Assembly: GCA_036267635.1 (NCBI GenBank)
Contig: DATAVR010000094.1
Span: 1-64,000, forward strand
DNA from: JADGRB01 sp036267635
Lineage (GTDB): Bacteria; Myxococcota_A; Polyangia; Fen-1088
Direction of reading: 5' to 3'
DNA length: 64,000 nt
Shown: piece after piece, positions 28,003 to 36,493 of the stretch
How the letters are laid out: every line of letters starts with the position of its first letter
Position numbering within the stretch: the stretch's first letter is position 1
Program-made: the position numbers and the translations under genes
Notes under the pieces: generated by a model
Told to the model about the DNA's origin: nothing
The model's input: the letters and a program-made list of their open reading frames with translations, nothing else
Database searches by the model: none

Positions 28003-31000
28003 TCAGTTGCAGTTGCTGAGGACGATCGTGTAGGTGGTCGCGGTCGGGCTGCTGAGGCTCGATCCGTTGCTGCAGGCGTTGGTCTGTTTGGTGACCACCG
28101 CGCTCGTCGCTCCCGAGCAGTCGACCTCGCTTCCGACGCCCGAGCCGGTCACCATCTCGTTGCCCGCGGCCTGCAGGGGACCGCCGGTGGCGGTCCCGCC
28201 CAGGTTTACGCAGAGGCCGGCGTTCGAGTTGTGGCCGAGCGCGCCGGCGGGCGTCTGGATCCAGTTCTTGCCGAAGTCGCTCGCGGTACCGAGGTCGATG
28301 CCCGACACGTCGAGCGAGGTGCCGCTGTTCTGGATCAGGAGTCCGTCGTTACTCCCGCCGAACACGCTGCCCCGCACCTTCACCTTCGAGCCGCCGAGCA
28401 GGCGCGCGCCGTCCTTGGTGTTCTGCCAGGTGACGAGGCCGGTGATGGTGTTGGTGAGGAGGCCGCTCGCGCCCGGGGTCTGGTTGATGCGCAGGCCGGC
28501 GATGGCGTTGGTGTTCGCCACCACCGTCCCGCTGCCGGTCGGCGCGCCGCCCGAGAGCGTGGCCACGCCGGTGACGTTGATCGAGCCGGTGGAACCGACC
28601 TCGATACCGTACTGGGTGTTGCCGCTGAACGACGTCTGGGCGTTGCCGGCGCTGGAGTTGACGATGTTGGCGACGCCGCCGGTCACGTGGAGACCGTCGT
28701 TGGCCGAGCCGGTCACCACCACGCCGGCGCCGATGTTGAGCGTGCCGTTGGTGACGCGGATGGCGTCGCCCAGCGTGTTCTGGATGGTCACGTTCTGCAC
28801 GGTGGTCGAGACGGTGCTGCTGGTCGGCGCGACCTGGATGGCGATGCCGGCCTGCTGCGTGACGCCGTCGAGGGTGAGCGGCGCGGCCGGGTTGCCGGCG
28901 ATCCCCGAGCCGTTGTTGATGAGCTGGAAGCCGGCCGCGTTGTTGGCGGTGGTCGTCTTGAGGGTGATCTTGATCGGGCCGCCGCTGGTCGTGACGGTCA
29001 CGTTCGGCTGGACGATGATCGGCAGCGCGTCGCTCGGGTCGAGGCCGGTGGTCCCGCTCGACGAGCCGATGATGACCACCTTGGTCCCCGTGCCGGCGAA
29101 GGCGCCGATGGCGGTCATCGCCCGGGTGACGGTCTTGAAGGCGCAGCCGGGGGTGGTCACCCCGCCGACGCTGCCGCTGCCGTTGGCGGCGGTGTCGCTG
29201 CCGTTCACCGGGTCGACGTAGAAGGTGTTGCTGGCGATGGTGTCGCATTTCGAGCAGCTGTTGTTGGTACAGGCGGAGCCGAACCCGAAGGCGGGGTTGT
29301 TCACGCAGTCGGTGTTGTTGCAGCAATTACCGGCGACGCAGAGGCCCCCGCAGCAGAAGTCGGCGCCGTTGGCGCTGCAGGAGACGTCGTTGGTGCCACA
29401 AGCGGCGGTGACGCAGCGGCCGGCGTTGGGTCCGGCGGCGGTGTTGCAAACGTACGCGTCGCCGTAGAACCCGTCGGACTTGCACTGCGTGTCGCTGGTG
29501 CAGGCCCCGCAGCTGTTGGTGGCGGAGACGCCGCAGATCTCGCCCAGGTTGGCGCCCGTACAGTCGCCGCTGGTCGCGTGGCAGTTGCCCGGCGCGCAGC
29601 CGCCCTGGTAGCAGATGTCGCCCGCGCCGTAGACCGCGTCGGTGTGGCACTGGCCATCGCCGGTGCAAGCGCCGCAGGTGTGCGGGGTGGCGGCGCCGCA
29701 GACCTGGCCGCCCGAGCACTCGGTCGAGGTGTCGTGGCAGTTGCCGACCGTGCAGGCGCCGGCGAGGCAGATGGTGCCGTTGCCGAAGTTGCCGTCCGAC
29801 TGGCAGGCGGTGTCGGAGGCGCAGGCGATGCAGCTGTGCGTGCCGGCGTCGCAGAGCTGCCCGTTGCTGCACTGGCTCGAGTCGTGGCAGTTGCCCGGGA
29901 TACAGGCGCCGCCGATGCAGACGTGCTGCGGGCCGTAGCTCGTGTCGCCGGTGCACTGAGTGTCCGCGGTGCAGGCGACGCAGTTGACGCCGCTGCAGAG
30001 CGCGCCGCCACCGCAGTCGCTGCTCAGGTGGCAGGAGCCGGAGACGCAGAGATTCTCCTGGCAGACATGGTTCTTCCCGTAGGCGGTGACGCAGGCGGCG
30101 TCGCCGCTGCACCCGCCGCAGGTGAACGCCGCGCCGTCGCAGAGCTGCCCGGCGGTCGGACAGTCGGTGGCCAGGCGGCACTGGCCGACCACGCAGGCCC
30201 CCTGCTGGCAGAGGTGCCCCGCGCCGTAGGCCGACGGGTCCTGGCAGTCGGCGTCGGCGCCACAGGCTGCGCAGGAGAAGGTGTTGAGGTTGCAGATCTG
30301 GCTCGAGCCCGCGCAGTCGGTGGTGCTGCGGCAGTTGCCGCTGGCGCAGACGCCTCCCAGGCAGAGGTGGTTCGGGCCGTAATTGCCGATGTTCGTGCAC
30401 TCGGCGTCGCTCCCGCAATTGACGCAGGAGAGGCTGCTGCAGATCTGGCTGCTGGAGGCGCAGCCGGAGGTGGTGTGGCAGTTGCCCGCGACGCAGACGC
30501 CTCCCTGGCAGACGTGCCCGTTGCCGTAGCCGTTGACGCAGTCGCCGTCGACCTGGCAGGAGGCGCAGTTGTTCGCGAGGCAGACCTTGCCGGCGTCGCC
30601 GCCCGTGCAGTCGGTCGCCAGGTGGCAGTTGCCGGCCGCGCAGCCGCCCGACAGACAGACCTCGCCGCCCGCGCACTCTGTGTCGGAGGTGCAGTCGACG
30701 CAGCTGTTGCTGGCACAGACCTGGCCGTTGCTGCAATCGCCCTCGGCGCGGCAGTTGCCGACGATGCAGCTCCCGCTCGGGCCGCAGAGGTAGTCGGAGC
30801 TGCCGTAGCTGGTCTGGCAGCTGTTGTCGTCGGTGCAGGCGCCGCAGGTGTGGCTGGCGACGACGCAGATCGGCCCGCCCGAGGCGGCGCTGCCGCAGTC
30901 GGCGCCGGTGCGGCAGGTGCCGGTCACGCAGCCGCCCGAGATACAGAGGTGGCCGCTGCCGCAGCTGGTGTCGGTGGTGCAGGGGACGCACTGGTGGGCG

Positions 31001-31725
31001 CTGTTGCAGAGCTGACCGCCGGTGCAGTCGGTCGAGGACTGGCAGGCCGCCTGCGCGCAGCTTCCGCCCGAGCAGACGTAGTTGGCGCCGTAGCCGGTCA
31101 TGCAGTCGGCGTCGGCCGCGCAGGCCGCGCAGCTGTGGGTCGTGGCGCCACAGATCTGGCCGTTGCAGTCGGCGCTCGCGTGGCAGTTGCCCGCCGCGCA
31201 GGTGGTGTCGTCGATGCAGATCTCCCCGGTGCCGTAGGCACTGGCGCAGGCCGAGTCGGTCGAGCAAGCAACGCACATCGTGCCGCCCGCGTTGCAGACG
31301 CCCTTGACGTTGCTCGGCAGCGCGCAGGCCGCGCTGGGCGTGCAGGTCATCGCCATTCCGCCCGCGCCGCCACCGCCGGCGGCGCCGCCTGTCCCCGTTG
31401 CCCCGGTCCCGCCTGTTGCCCCGGTCCCGCCCGTTGCCCCGGTCCCACCCGTCGCGCCGGCCCCACCCGTCGCCCCGGCCCCGGCCGCGCCGCCCGTGCC
31501 TGTGGCGCTGCCCCCGGCTGCTCCGCCCGTCCCTGTCGCGCCGGCCGCACCCGAGGTCCCCCCCTTGCTCCCTCCGCCCGCACCGCCGGTCTGCGCCCCG
31601 CCGCCGGTGCCGCCGGCGTCCATCTCGCTGCCGCCACCGCCTCCGCAGCCCCAGAGGGCCAGTGCCGCGACCGTCAGGGTGGCGAGAGGCGACGCGCTAA
31701 GCGAAGACCGGGAAAGCCGAACCAT
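28003..31725 (-). CDS. Giant Cys-rich repeat lipoprotein with beta-helix domain (paralogue A)
   Basis: 1240 residues from the ATG at 31725, with GAGGAG upstream. A signal peptide ends in lipobox LWGC (Cys27). A Gly/Ala/Thr-rich linker (about 28-130) follows. Then come about 14 Cys-rich units of roughly 45-50 residues (130-810), each built around YG..H.C..G.C..GNCH...DC.G...C....C..C..D..C. At about 834 a DUF1565-type start (TFYVDPVNGSDTA) opens a beta-helix region with many short strands (NVTIQNTLGDAIRVTNGTLNIGAG) running to the end. DUF1565/parallel beta-helices often bind or act on polysaccharide. The Cys units resemble EGF-like or myxobacterial DUF-type surface repeats. It is paired with the paralogue at 31875-35135. 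It is probably a long adhesive or matrix-binding surface stalk. Confidence 0.85.
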   Translation of the reverse strand: MVRLSRSSLSASPLATLTVAALALWGCGGGGGSEMDAGGTGGGAQTGGAGGGSKGGTSGAAGATGTGGAAGGSATGTGGAAGAGATGGAGATGGTGATGGTGATGGTGATGTGGAAGGGGAGGMAMTCTPSAACALPSNVKGVCNAGGTMCVACSTDSACASAYGTGEICIDDTTCAAGNCHASADCNGQICGATTHSCAACAADADCMTGYGANYVCSGGSCAQAACQSSTDCTGGQLCNSAHQCVPCTTDTSCGSGHLCISGGCVTGTCRTGADCGSAASGGPICVVASHTCGACTDDNSCQTSYGSSDYLCGPSGSCIVGNCRAEGDCSNGQVCASNSCVDCTSDTECAGGEVCLSGGCAAGNCHLATDCTGGDAGKVCLANNCASCQVDGDCVNGYGNGHVCQGGVCVAGNCHTTSGCASSSQICSSLSCVNCGSDAECTNIGNYGPNHLCLGGVCASGNCRSTTDCAGSSQICNLNTFSCAACGADADCQDPSAYGAGHLCQQGACVVGQCRLATDCPTAGQLCDGAAFTCGGCSGDAACVTAYGKNHVCQENLCVSGSCHLSSDCGGGALCSGVNCVACTADTQCTGDTSYGPQHVCIGGACIPGNCHDSSQCSNGQLCDAGTHSCIACASDTACQSDGNFGNGTICLAGACTVGNCHDTSTECSGGQVCGAATPHTCGACTGDGQCHTDAVYGAGDICYQGGCAPGNCHATSGDCTGANLGEICGVSATNSCGACTSDTQCKSDGFYGDAYVCNTAAGPNAGRCVTAACGTNDVSCSANGADFCCGGLCVAGNCCNNTDCVNNPAFGFGSACTNNSCSKCDTIASNTFYVDPVNGSDTAANGSGSVGGVTTPGCAFKTVTRAMTAIGAFAGTGTKVVIIGSSSGTTGLDPSDALPIIVQPNVTVTTSGGPIKITLKTTTANNAAGFQLINNGSGIAGNPAAPLTLDGVTQQAGIAIQVAPTSSTVSTTVQNVTIQNTLGDAIRVTNGTLNIGAGVVVTGSANDGLHVTGGVANIVNSSAGNAQTSFSGNTQYGIEVGSTGSINVTGVATLSGGAPTGSGTVVANTNAIAGLRINQTPGASGLLTNTITGLVTWQNTKDGARLLGGSKVKVRGSVFGGSNDGLLIQNSGTSLDVSGIDLGTASDFGKNWIQTPAGALGHNSNAGLCVNLGGTATGGPLQAAGNEMVTGSGVGSEVDCSGATSAVVTKQTNACSNGSSLSSPTATTYTIVLSNCN
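31397..31486. repeat. Five tandem 18 bp repeats coding the Gly-rich linker of paralogue A
   Basis: Units beginning at 31397, 31415, 31433, 31451 and 31469, with consensus GTTGCCCCGGTCCCGCCC on the plus strand. The first three differ at only one or two sites. On the minus strand they encode a six-residue Gly/Ala/Thr unit. Such repeats can change copy number by slippage. Confidence 0.75.
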
Positions 31726-31804
31726 TCGTGAGCTCCTCGACGGAAAAAACCGTCAAAGGTCTCATCGGATCGCCACTCTGAAACATGAGCAGCGTGTCAG
31801 CGAG

Positions 31805-31834
31805 CGCGGGCGCCGTCGTTGAACGACGCCCGCG
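31805..31834 (-). terminator. Strong hairpin between the two giant lipoprotein genes
   Basis: CGCGGGCG at 31805-31812 pairs with CGCCCGCG at 31827-31834. The inner TCGTT and AACGA can also pair. It lies 40 bp beyond the stop of paralogue B and 80 bp before the start of paralogue A. There is no T-run after it on the minus strand, so it may be a pause, RNA-processing or stability element rather than a classical terminator. Confidence 0.4.
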
Positions 31835-31874
31835 GCGTGGCGGCGGCGCGACCCCGAGGGCCGAGGTCAGCCGC

Positions 31875-34800
31875 TTACAGGCACATTCCGAAGGTGATGG
31901 TGGTCGTGATGTTGGTGGCGGCGTTGAGGCCGATGCTCCGCAGCGCACCGCAGGTCCCCTGGGTCACCGCAGCGGCCGTGGTGGAGCAGTCGACCTGCGT
32001 GCTGGGAGCCGCCGAGGAGGCCAGGTCGTTTCCGTACGCCTTCACCGTCTCGGCGAGGGTGGCCGGCTGCCCGACCACCGGCGCGTAGTTGTTGAACGCC
32101 ACGCAGAGGCCACCGGAGCCGTTCACCCCGGCTCCGCCGAACGGCGCCTGGATGTAGTTGTGGCCGGCGTCGGTGGAGGTTCCGAGGTCTATCCCCGAGA
32201 CGTCGGAGCCCGCCGCCGTCGTGGCGCCGTTGGTGCTGATCTGGATGCCGTAGGTTCCGTTGCTCAGAAGGACGCTGTTGCGGATCTTGACCTGCGATCC
32301 GCCGAACAGCTGGACGCCGGGCGACACGTTGGGCGCGCCGTTCCCCCAGGCGACGAGGCCGCTGACCGAGCTCACCGCGAGCCCGACGGTCCCCGGCGTC
32401 TGGTCGATGCGGAGCCCGGTGTTGACGTTGAAGCTCGACAGGACGGTGCCGTTGTTGCTCGGGATCGACGTGGGCGTGCCCACGATGTTCACCGACCCGG
32501 TCCCGCTCGCCTCGATGCCGTTGGTGTTGCCGGTGAACAGCGTCTGGGTGCCCGCGCTGTTGCTGATGTTGGCCACGCCGGCCGCGACCAGCAGGCCGTC
32601 GGCCGCCCCGCCGCTGACGACGACGCCGGCGCCGATGTTCAGCGTGCCGGCGTTGACGCGGATGCCGATGCCGCCGCTGTTCTCGATGGTCACGTTCGAG
32701 ATGTTGAACGTGTTGGTGCTGGCGGCGGCCGGGTTCACGATGATGCCGACGCCCGAGGCCTTGCTGTTGCCGTTGAAGATGAGCGGGAAGTTCGGGTTGC
32801 CCGAGATCCCCGAGCCGTTGTTCTGCAGCTGGATACCGGAGAAGTTCGCCTTGTTGGCCTGGGTCTTGAGGGTGATGGTGACGGGGCCGCTGGCGTTGGT
32901 CAACGTCGTGTTGGCCGGCAGGATGATGGCGTTGGCCGCCGTCTGCAGGTCGCTGGCGACGAGGTCGGTCGTCCCCGAGCTGCTGCCGACGATGATGATC
33001 TGCGTGCCGGCCGACGGCGACGGCGGGATCGCCTGGATGGCGCGCGCCACCGTCTTGAAGGCGCAGCCCGCGGCGACGGTGCTGCCCGACATGTCGCTGC
33101 CGGTGGCGGTCGAGTCGTTGCCGTTCACCGGATCGACGAAGAACTTGTTGCCGCTGACCGCGTTGCAGGTCGAGCAGATGTGGCCGACGCAGGCGGTGCC
33201 GAAGCTGCCGCAGTCGGCGTCGGCGCAGCAGTTGCCCGGCGTGCAGGAGCCGCCGCAGCAGAAGTCGCTGCCGTTCGCGCTGCAAGCACCGCTGGCGGAG
33301 CAGGTCGCGTCGACGCAGGTCCCCTGGGTCGCGCCGGCGCTCGTCTCGCAGATCGTCCCGCTGCCGTAGCTGGTGTCCGACTGGCACTGCGTGTCGGTCG
33401 AGCACTTGCCGCAGGTGTTGGCCGCCGAGGCGCCGCAGATGAGGCCCGGGTCGCCGTTGGTGGTGTTGCAGTCGCCGCTGGTGCCGTGGCAGTTGCCGGG
33501 CGTGCAGCCGTTCAGGTAGCAGATGTCGCCCGCGCCGTAGTGCGTGTCGTGCTGGCAGGCGACGTCGGTGGCGCAGTTGCCGCAGGTGTGCGCCGCGGAG
33601 GCGCCGCAGATCTGGCCGTTGGTGCACTCGGTGGAGGTGTCGTGGCAGTTGCCCTGCACGCAGGTCGCGTTGTTGAGGCAGATGAAGTTCGTCCCGTAGG
33701 CCGCCGTGTCGTTCTTGCAGACCGTGTCGGAGCCGCAGGCCACGCAGGTGTGCGTCCCCGCGTTGCAGACCTGCGACGTCCCCGTGCAGGTGCTCGAGTC
33801 GTGGCAGGTGCCGGCGACGCACTGGTTGTTGACGCAGATGTGGGCCGAGCCATAGACCGGGTCACCCGTGCAGTCGGTGTCGAGGGTGCAAGCGACGCAG
33901 CTGTTGGACTTGCAAAGCTGCCCGCCGCTGACGCAGTCGTTGGTGCTGGCGCAGGTGCCGGCGACGCAGGTTCCGCCGGCGGTGCAGACGTGCGCCGGGC
34001 CGTACTGGTTGGTCCCCGTGCAGTCGGTGGTGGTGCCGCAAGACACGCAGGCCAGGCTGCTGTTACAGATGAGGCCGCCGCTGCACTGGCTGCCGGTCCG
34101 GCACTGGCCGGTCACGCAGACGTTGTTCTGGCAGAAGTGGCCGGCGTTGTAGTTCGTCGGGTCGGCGCACTGGGCGTCGGAGCTGCAGGCCGTGCAGCTG
34201 TGGGTGGTGAGGTTGCAGACGTCGCCGGGGTTGCCGTTGGTGACGCAGTCGCCGGTCGAGTGGCAGTTGCCTGCCGTGCAGACGTGGCTGATGCAGATGG
34301 CCTGGCCGTAGGGGCTGCACTCGGTGTCGGTGTTGCAACCGGTGCAGGTCATCCCGACGCAGACGAGGCCGCTGGTGGCGCCGCAATCGCCGGTTGCCCG
34401 GCAGTTCCCGGCCACGCAGACGCTGTTCACGCAGAGGTGGTTCGCGCCGCACTGGGTGTCGGTCGTACAAGCCGCGCAGGTGTTCGAGATGCAAGCCTTG
34501 CCGTCCGTGCACTCGCTGTTGGTGGCGTGGCAGTCGCCGGTGACGCAGGCATTCGCCAGGCAGATATTTCCGTTGCCGTAAGCGCCCACGCAGGCCGTGT
34601 CGCCGGCCGCATCGTTGGTGCAGGCCACGCAGGCGTCGCCGGCGCAGATCCCCTTGACGTTACCGGTCGCCGTGCAGGCGGTCCCGTCCGGACAAGTTGG
34701 TGTCGTACCGCCCGCGCCCGCCGCGCCGCCGGTGCCCGCGCCCGCCGCGCCGCCGGTGCCCGTTCCGCCGGTGCCTGCGCCCGCCGCGCCGCCGGTGCCC

Positions 34801-35135
34801 GAGCCGCCCGTGCCGCCGGTGCTCGTTCCGCCGGTACCCGTGCCTGCGCCCGCGGCGCCGCCGGTGCCGGTGCCGGTGCCGCCGGTGTTCGCTCCGCCCG
34901 TTCCGGGCTGGCCCGCCGCGCCGCCGGTGCCGGTGTTGCCGCCTTTGGCTCCGCCGCCGGCCCCGCCCGTGTGGGCGCCCGCCGCGCCGCCGGTCCCGGC
35001 CTCACCGCCGGTTCCGCCGCCTCCACCACCGCCGCCGCAACCCCACAACATCAAGGCCGCGACGGTCATCGTCGCGAGGGGTGCAGAACGCAATGACGTC
35101 GAGCGAACGCGAGCGGAAATTGACGAGAGGATCAT
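31875..35135 (-). CDS. Giant Cys-rich repeat lipoprotein with beta-helix domain (paralogue B)
   Basis: 1086 residues from the ATG at 35135, with AGGAG 8 nt upstream. The frame is open to 35192 but the RBS favours 35135. Architecture matches paralogue A: signal peptide and lipobox LWGC (Cys33), a Gly/Ala/Thr-rich linker, about 10 Cys-rich units of the GNCH...DC type, then a beta-helix region from about 662 (KFFVDPVNGNDSTA, later GVGIIVNPAAAST and GGIGIRVNAGTLNIGAG). The C-terminal part is closely similar to A, while the Cys array is shorter by about four units, which points to gain or loss of units. The two genes probably arose by tandem duplication. Predicted location is the outer membrane surface. 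Confidence 0.85.
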   Translation of the reverse strand: MILSSISARVRSTSLRSAPLATMTVAALMLWGCGGGGGGGGTGGEAGTGGAAGAHTGGAGGGAKGGNTGTGGAAGQPGTGGANTGGTGTGTGGAAGAGTGTGGTSTGGTGGSGTGGAAGAGTGGTGTGGAAGAGTGGAAGAGGTTPTCPDGTACTATGNVKGICAGDACVACTNDAAGDTACVGAYGNGNICLANACVTGDCHATNSECTDGKACISNTCAACTTDTQCGANHLCVNSVCVAGNCRATGDCGATSGLVCVGMTCTGCNTDTECSPYGQAICISHVCTAGNCHSTGDCVTNGNPGDVCNLTTHSCTACSSDAQCADPTNYNAGHFCQNNVCVTGQCRTGSQCSGGLICNSSLACVSCGTTTDCTGTNQYGPAHVCTAGGTCVAGTCASTNDCVSGGQLCKSNSCVACTLDTDCTGDPVYGSAHICVNNQCVAGTCHDSSTCTGTSQVCNAGTHTCVACGSDTVCKNDTAAYGTNFICLNNATCVQGNCHDTSTECTNGQICGASAAHTCGNCATDVACQHDTHYGAGDICYLNGCTPGNCHGTSGDCNTTNGDPGLICGASAANTCGKCSTDTQCQSDTSYGSGTICETSAGATQGTCVDATCSASGACSANGSDFCCGGSCTPGNCCADADCGSFGTACVGHICSTCNAVSGNKFFVDPVNGNDSTATGSDMSGSTVAAGCAFKTVARAIQAIPPSPSAGTQIIIVGSSSGTTDLVASDLQTAANAIILPANTTLTNASGPVTITLKTQANKANFSGIQLQNNGSGISGNPNFPLIFNGNSKASGVGIIVNPAAASTNTFNISNVTIENSGGIGIRVNAGTLNIGAGVVVSGGAADGLLVAAGVANISNSAGTQTLFTGNTNGIEASGTGSVNIVGTPTSIPSNNGTVLSSFNVNTGLRIDQTPGTVGLAVSSVSGLVAWGNGAPNVSPGVQLFGGSQVKIRNSVLLSNGTYGIQISTNGATTAAGSDVSGIDLGTSTDAGHNYIQAPFGGAGVNGSGGLCVAFNNYAPVVGQPATLAETVKAYGNDLASSAAPSTQVDCSTTAAAVTQGTCGALRSIGLNAATNITTTITFGMCL
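34715..35030. repeat. Low-complexity GC repeat coding the Gly-rich linker of paralogue B
   Basis: Imperfect tandem runs of CGCCGCCGGTGCC-type units on the plus strand encode Gly/Ala/Thr-rich sequence directly after the lipobox of paralogue B. Unit length is irregular, mixing 12, 18 and 21 bp steps. Confidence 0.55.
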
Positions 35136-35285
35136 GCGTGGGCTCCTGGCGAGTGGATGCAATTCGCCAGACAGTATCGGCCAACGCGTCACAAAACGTG
35201 AGATCCCAGATGTCGAAGACCCTACGAATTTGCGGTGGTGCTGCCACCTTTTCCTACAAAGGGGCCAACGCGCAAACGGGACTAA

Positions 35286-36449
35286 CTAGCGCGCGCGCTC
35301 GATCAGACCGGCCGCACCCATCCCGCCGCCGACGCACATCGTGATGACGGCGTAACGGCCCTGGCGGCGTTCGAGCTCATGCAGCGCGGTGGCGATCTGA
35401 CGGGCGCCCGTCGCCCCGAGGGGGTGGCCGATGGCGATGGCGCCGCCGTTGACGTTCACCCGGTCGACCGGCAGGCCGAGCTCGCGCAGGCAGTAAACTG
35501 CCTGCGAGGCGAACGCCTCGTTCACCTCGTAGAGATCGATTTCGTCGATCTTGAGGCCGGTCTTGGCGAGCAGCTTGCGCACCGCCGGCACCGGGCCGAT
35601 CCCCATGATCTCGGGCGGCACGCCGGCGACGGCGAAGGCGCGGAAGAAGGCGCGCGGCTTCGCGCCGAGCGCCTTGGCCTTGTCGGCCGAGGTCAGAATG
35701 ACGGCGGCGGCGCCGTCGTTGAGCGGCGACGAATTTCCGGCGGTCACGCTGCCGGTCGGATCGAAGGCCGGCTTGAGCGCGGCCAACTTTTCGAGCGAGG
35801 TGTCGGCGCGCGGCCCTTCGTCGCGATCGACGGTGAGGTCGCGCCAGACTTCGCCGTCGAAGACGCGCGTCTTGACCGGGAGCACCTCGGCCGCGAAATC
35901 ACCGCGGTTCCAGGCGGCGACCGCCTTTTGGTGGCTGCCGAGCGCGAAGGCGTCCTGTTGCTCGCGGCTGACGCCAAACCTGCGGGCCACGTTCTCGGCA
36001 GTGTTCCCCATCGGGATGTGCGCCTCGGGGAACTGATCGACCACCGCCGGGTTGAGCGCGATCTTCGCGCCGCCCATCGGGATGAGCGACATCGACTCGA
36101 GGCCGCCGGCCAGGCCGGCGTCGATCGAGCCGGCGGCGATCCGATCGGCGATGATGGCGGTCGCCTGCAGCCCGGAGGAGCAGAAGCGGTTGACCGTCAT
36201 CGCCGGCGTGGTGTCGGGCAGTCCGGCCAGGAAACCGACCTGGCGGGCCACGTTCAGCCCCTGCTCGGCCTCGGGGTGGGCGCAGCCGAGGACGACGTCC
36301 TCCACGTCGGCCGGCGGGATCTGGGCACGCCGGATCGCTTCGCGGGCGACCAGCGCGGCCAGATCGTCGGGCCGGGTGTTCTTGAACACCCCACGGGGGG
36401 CGCGGCCGACCGGGGTTCGAACGGCGGAGAGAATGGCGACGTCACGCAT
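35286..36449 (-). CDS. fadA: Acetyl-CoA acyltransferase (thiolase)
   Basis: 387 residues from the ATG at 36449, preceded by AGGAAG. The longer upstream open frame is not needed. Thiolase landmarks: VRTPVGRAPRG at the start, the acyl-carrying Cys in NRFCSSGLQA near 90, VNPLGGAI-type NVNGGAIAIGHPLGATGAR near 340, where the His acts as base, and the second Cys in MCVGGGMGAA near the end. It catalyses the last step of beta-oxidation, cutting 3-ketoacyl-CoA to acetyl-CoA and a shorter acyl-CoA. It is downstream of the FadN-like gene with 44 bp between, an arrangement like the fadNA operon of Bacillus. Confidence 0.95.
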   Translation of the reverse strand: MRDVAILSAVRTPVGRAPRGVFKNTRPDDLAALVAREAIRRAQIPPADVEDVVLGCAHPEAEQGLNVARQVGFLAGLPDTTPAMTVNRFCSSGLQATAIIADRIAAGSIDAGLAGGLESMSLIPMGGAKIALNPAVVDQFPEAHIPMGNTAENVARRFGVSREQQDAFALGSHQKAVAAWNRGDFAAEVLPVKTRVFDGEVWRDLTVDRDEGPRADTSLEKLAALKPAFDPTGSVTAGNSSPLNDGAAAVILTSADKAKALGAKPRAFFRAFAVAGVPPEIMGIGPVPAVRKLLAKTGLKIDEIDLYEVNEAFASQAVYCLRELGLPVDRVNVNGGAIAIGHPLGATGARQIATALHELERRQGRYAVITMCVGGGMGAAGLIERAR

Positions 36450-36493
36450 GGTTTCTTCCTTTGCTCCGCAAGGGCCTTTAGCTCCGCGAGGGC

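Noticed and set aside
27961..31731. Plus-strand open frame of 1256 codons.
   Set aside because: It is the antisense of the Cys-rich lipoprotein gene, is almost entirely Ala/Val/Gly/Arg/Asp, and has no RBS or domain.
29225..34581. Regularly spaced repeats that could suggest a CRISPR array.
   Set aside because: The periodicity is due to the Cys-rich protein repeats. Units are degenerate at DNA level, and the reading frame is open throughout.
31785..35096. Plus-strand open frame of 1103 codons.
   Set aside because: Antisense of paralogue B, with the same biased composition. The minus-strand protein has a signal peptide, RBS and repeats.
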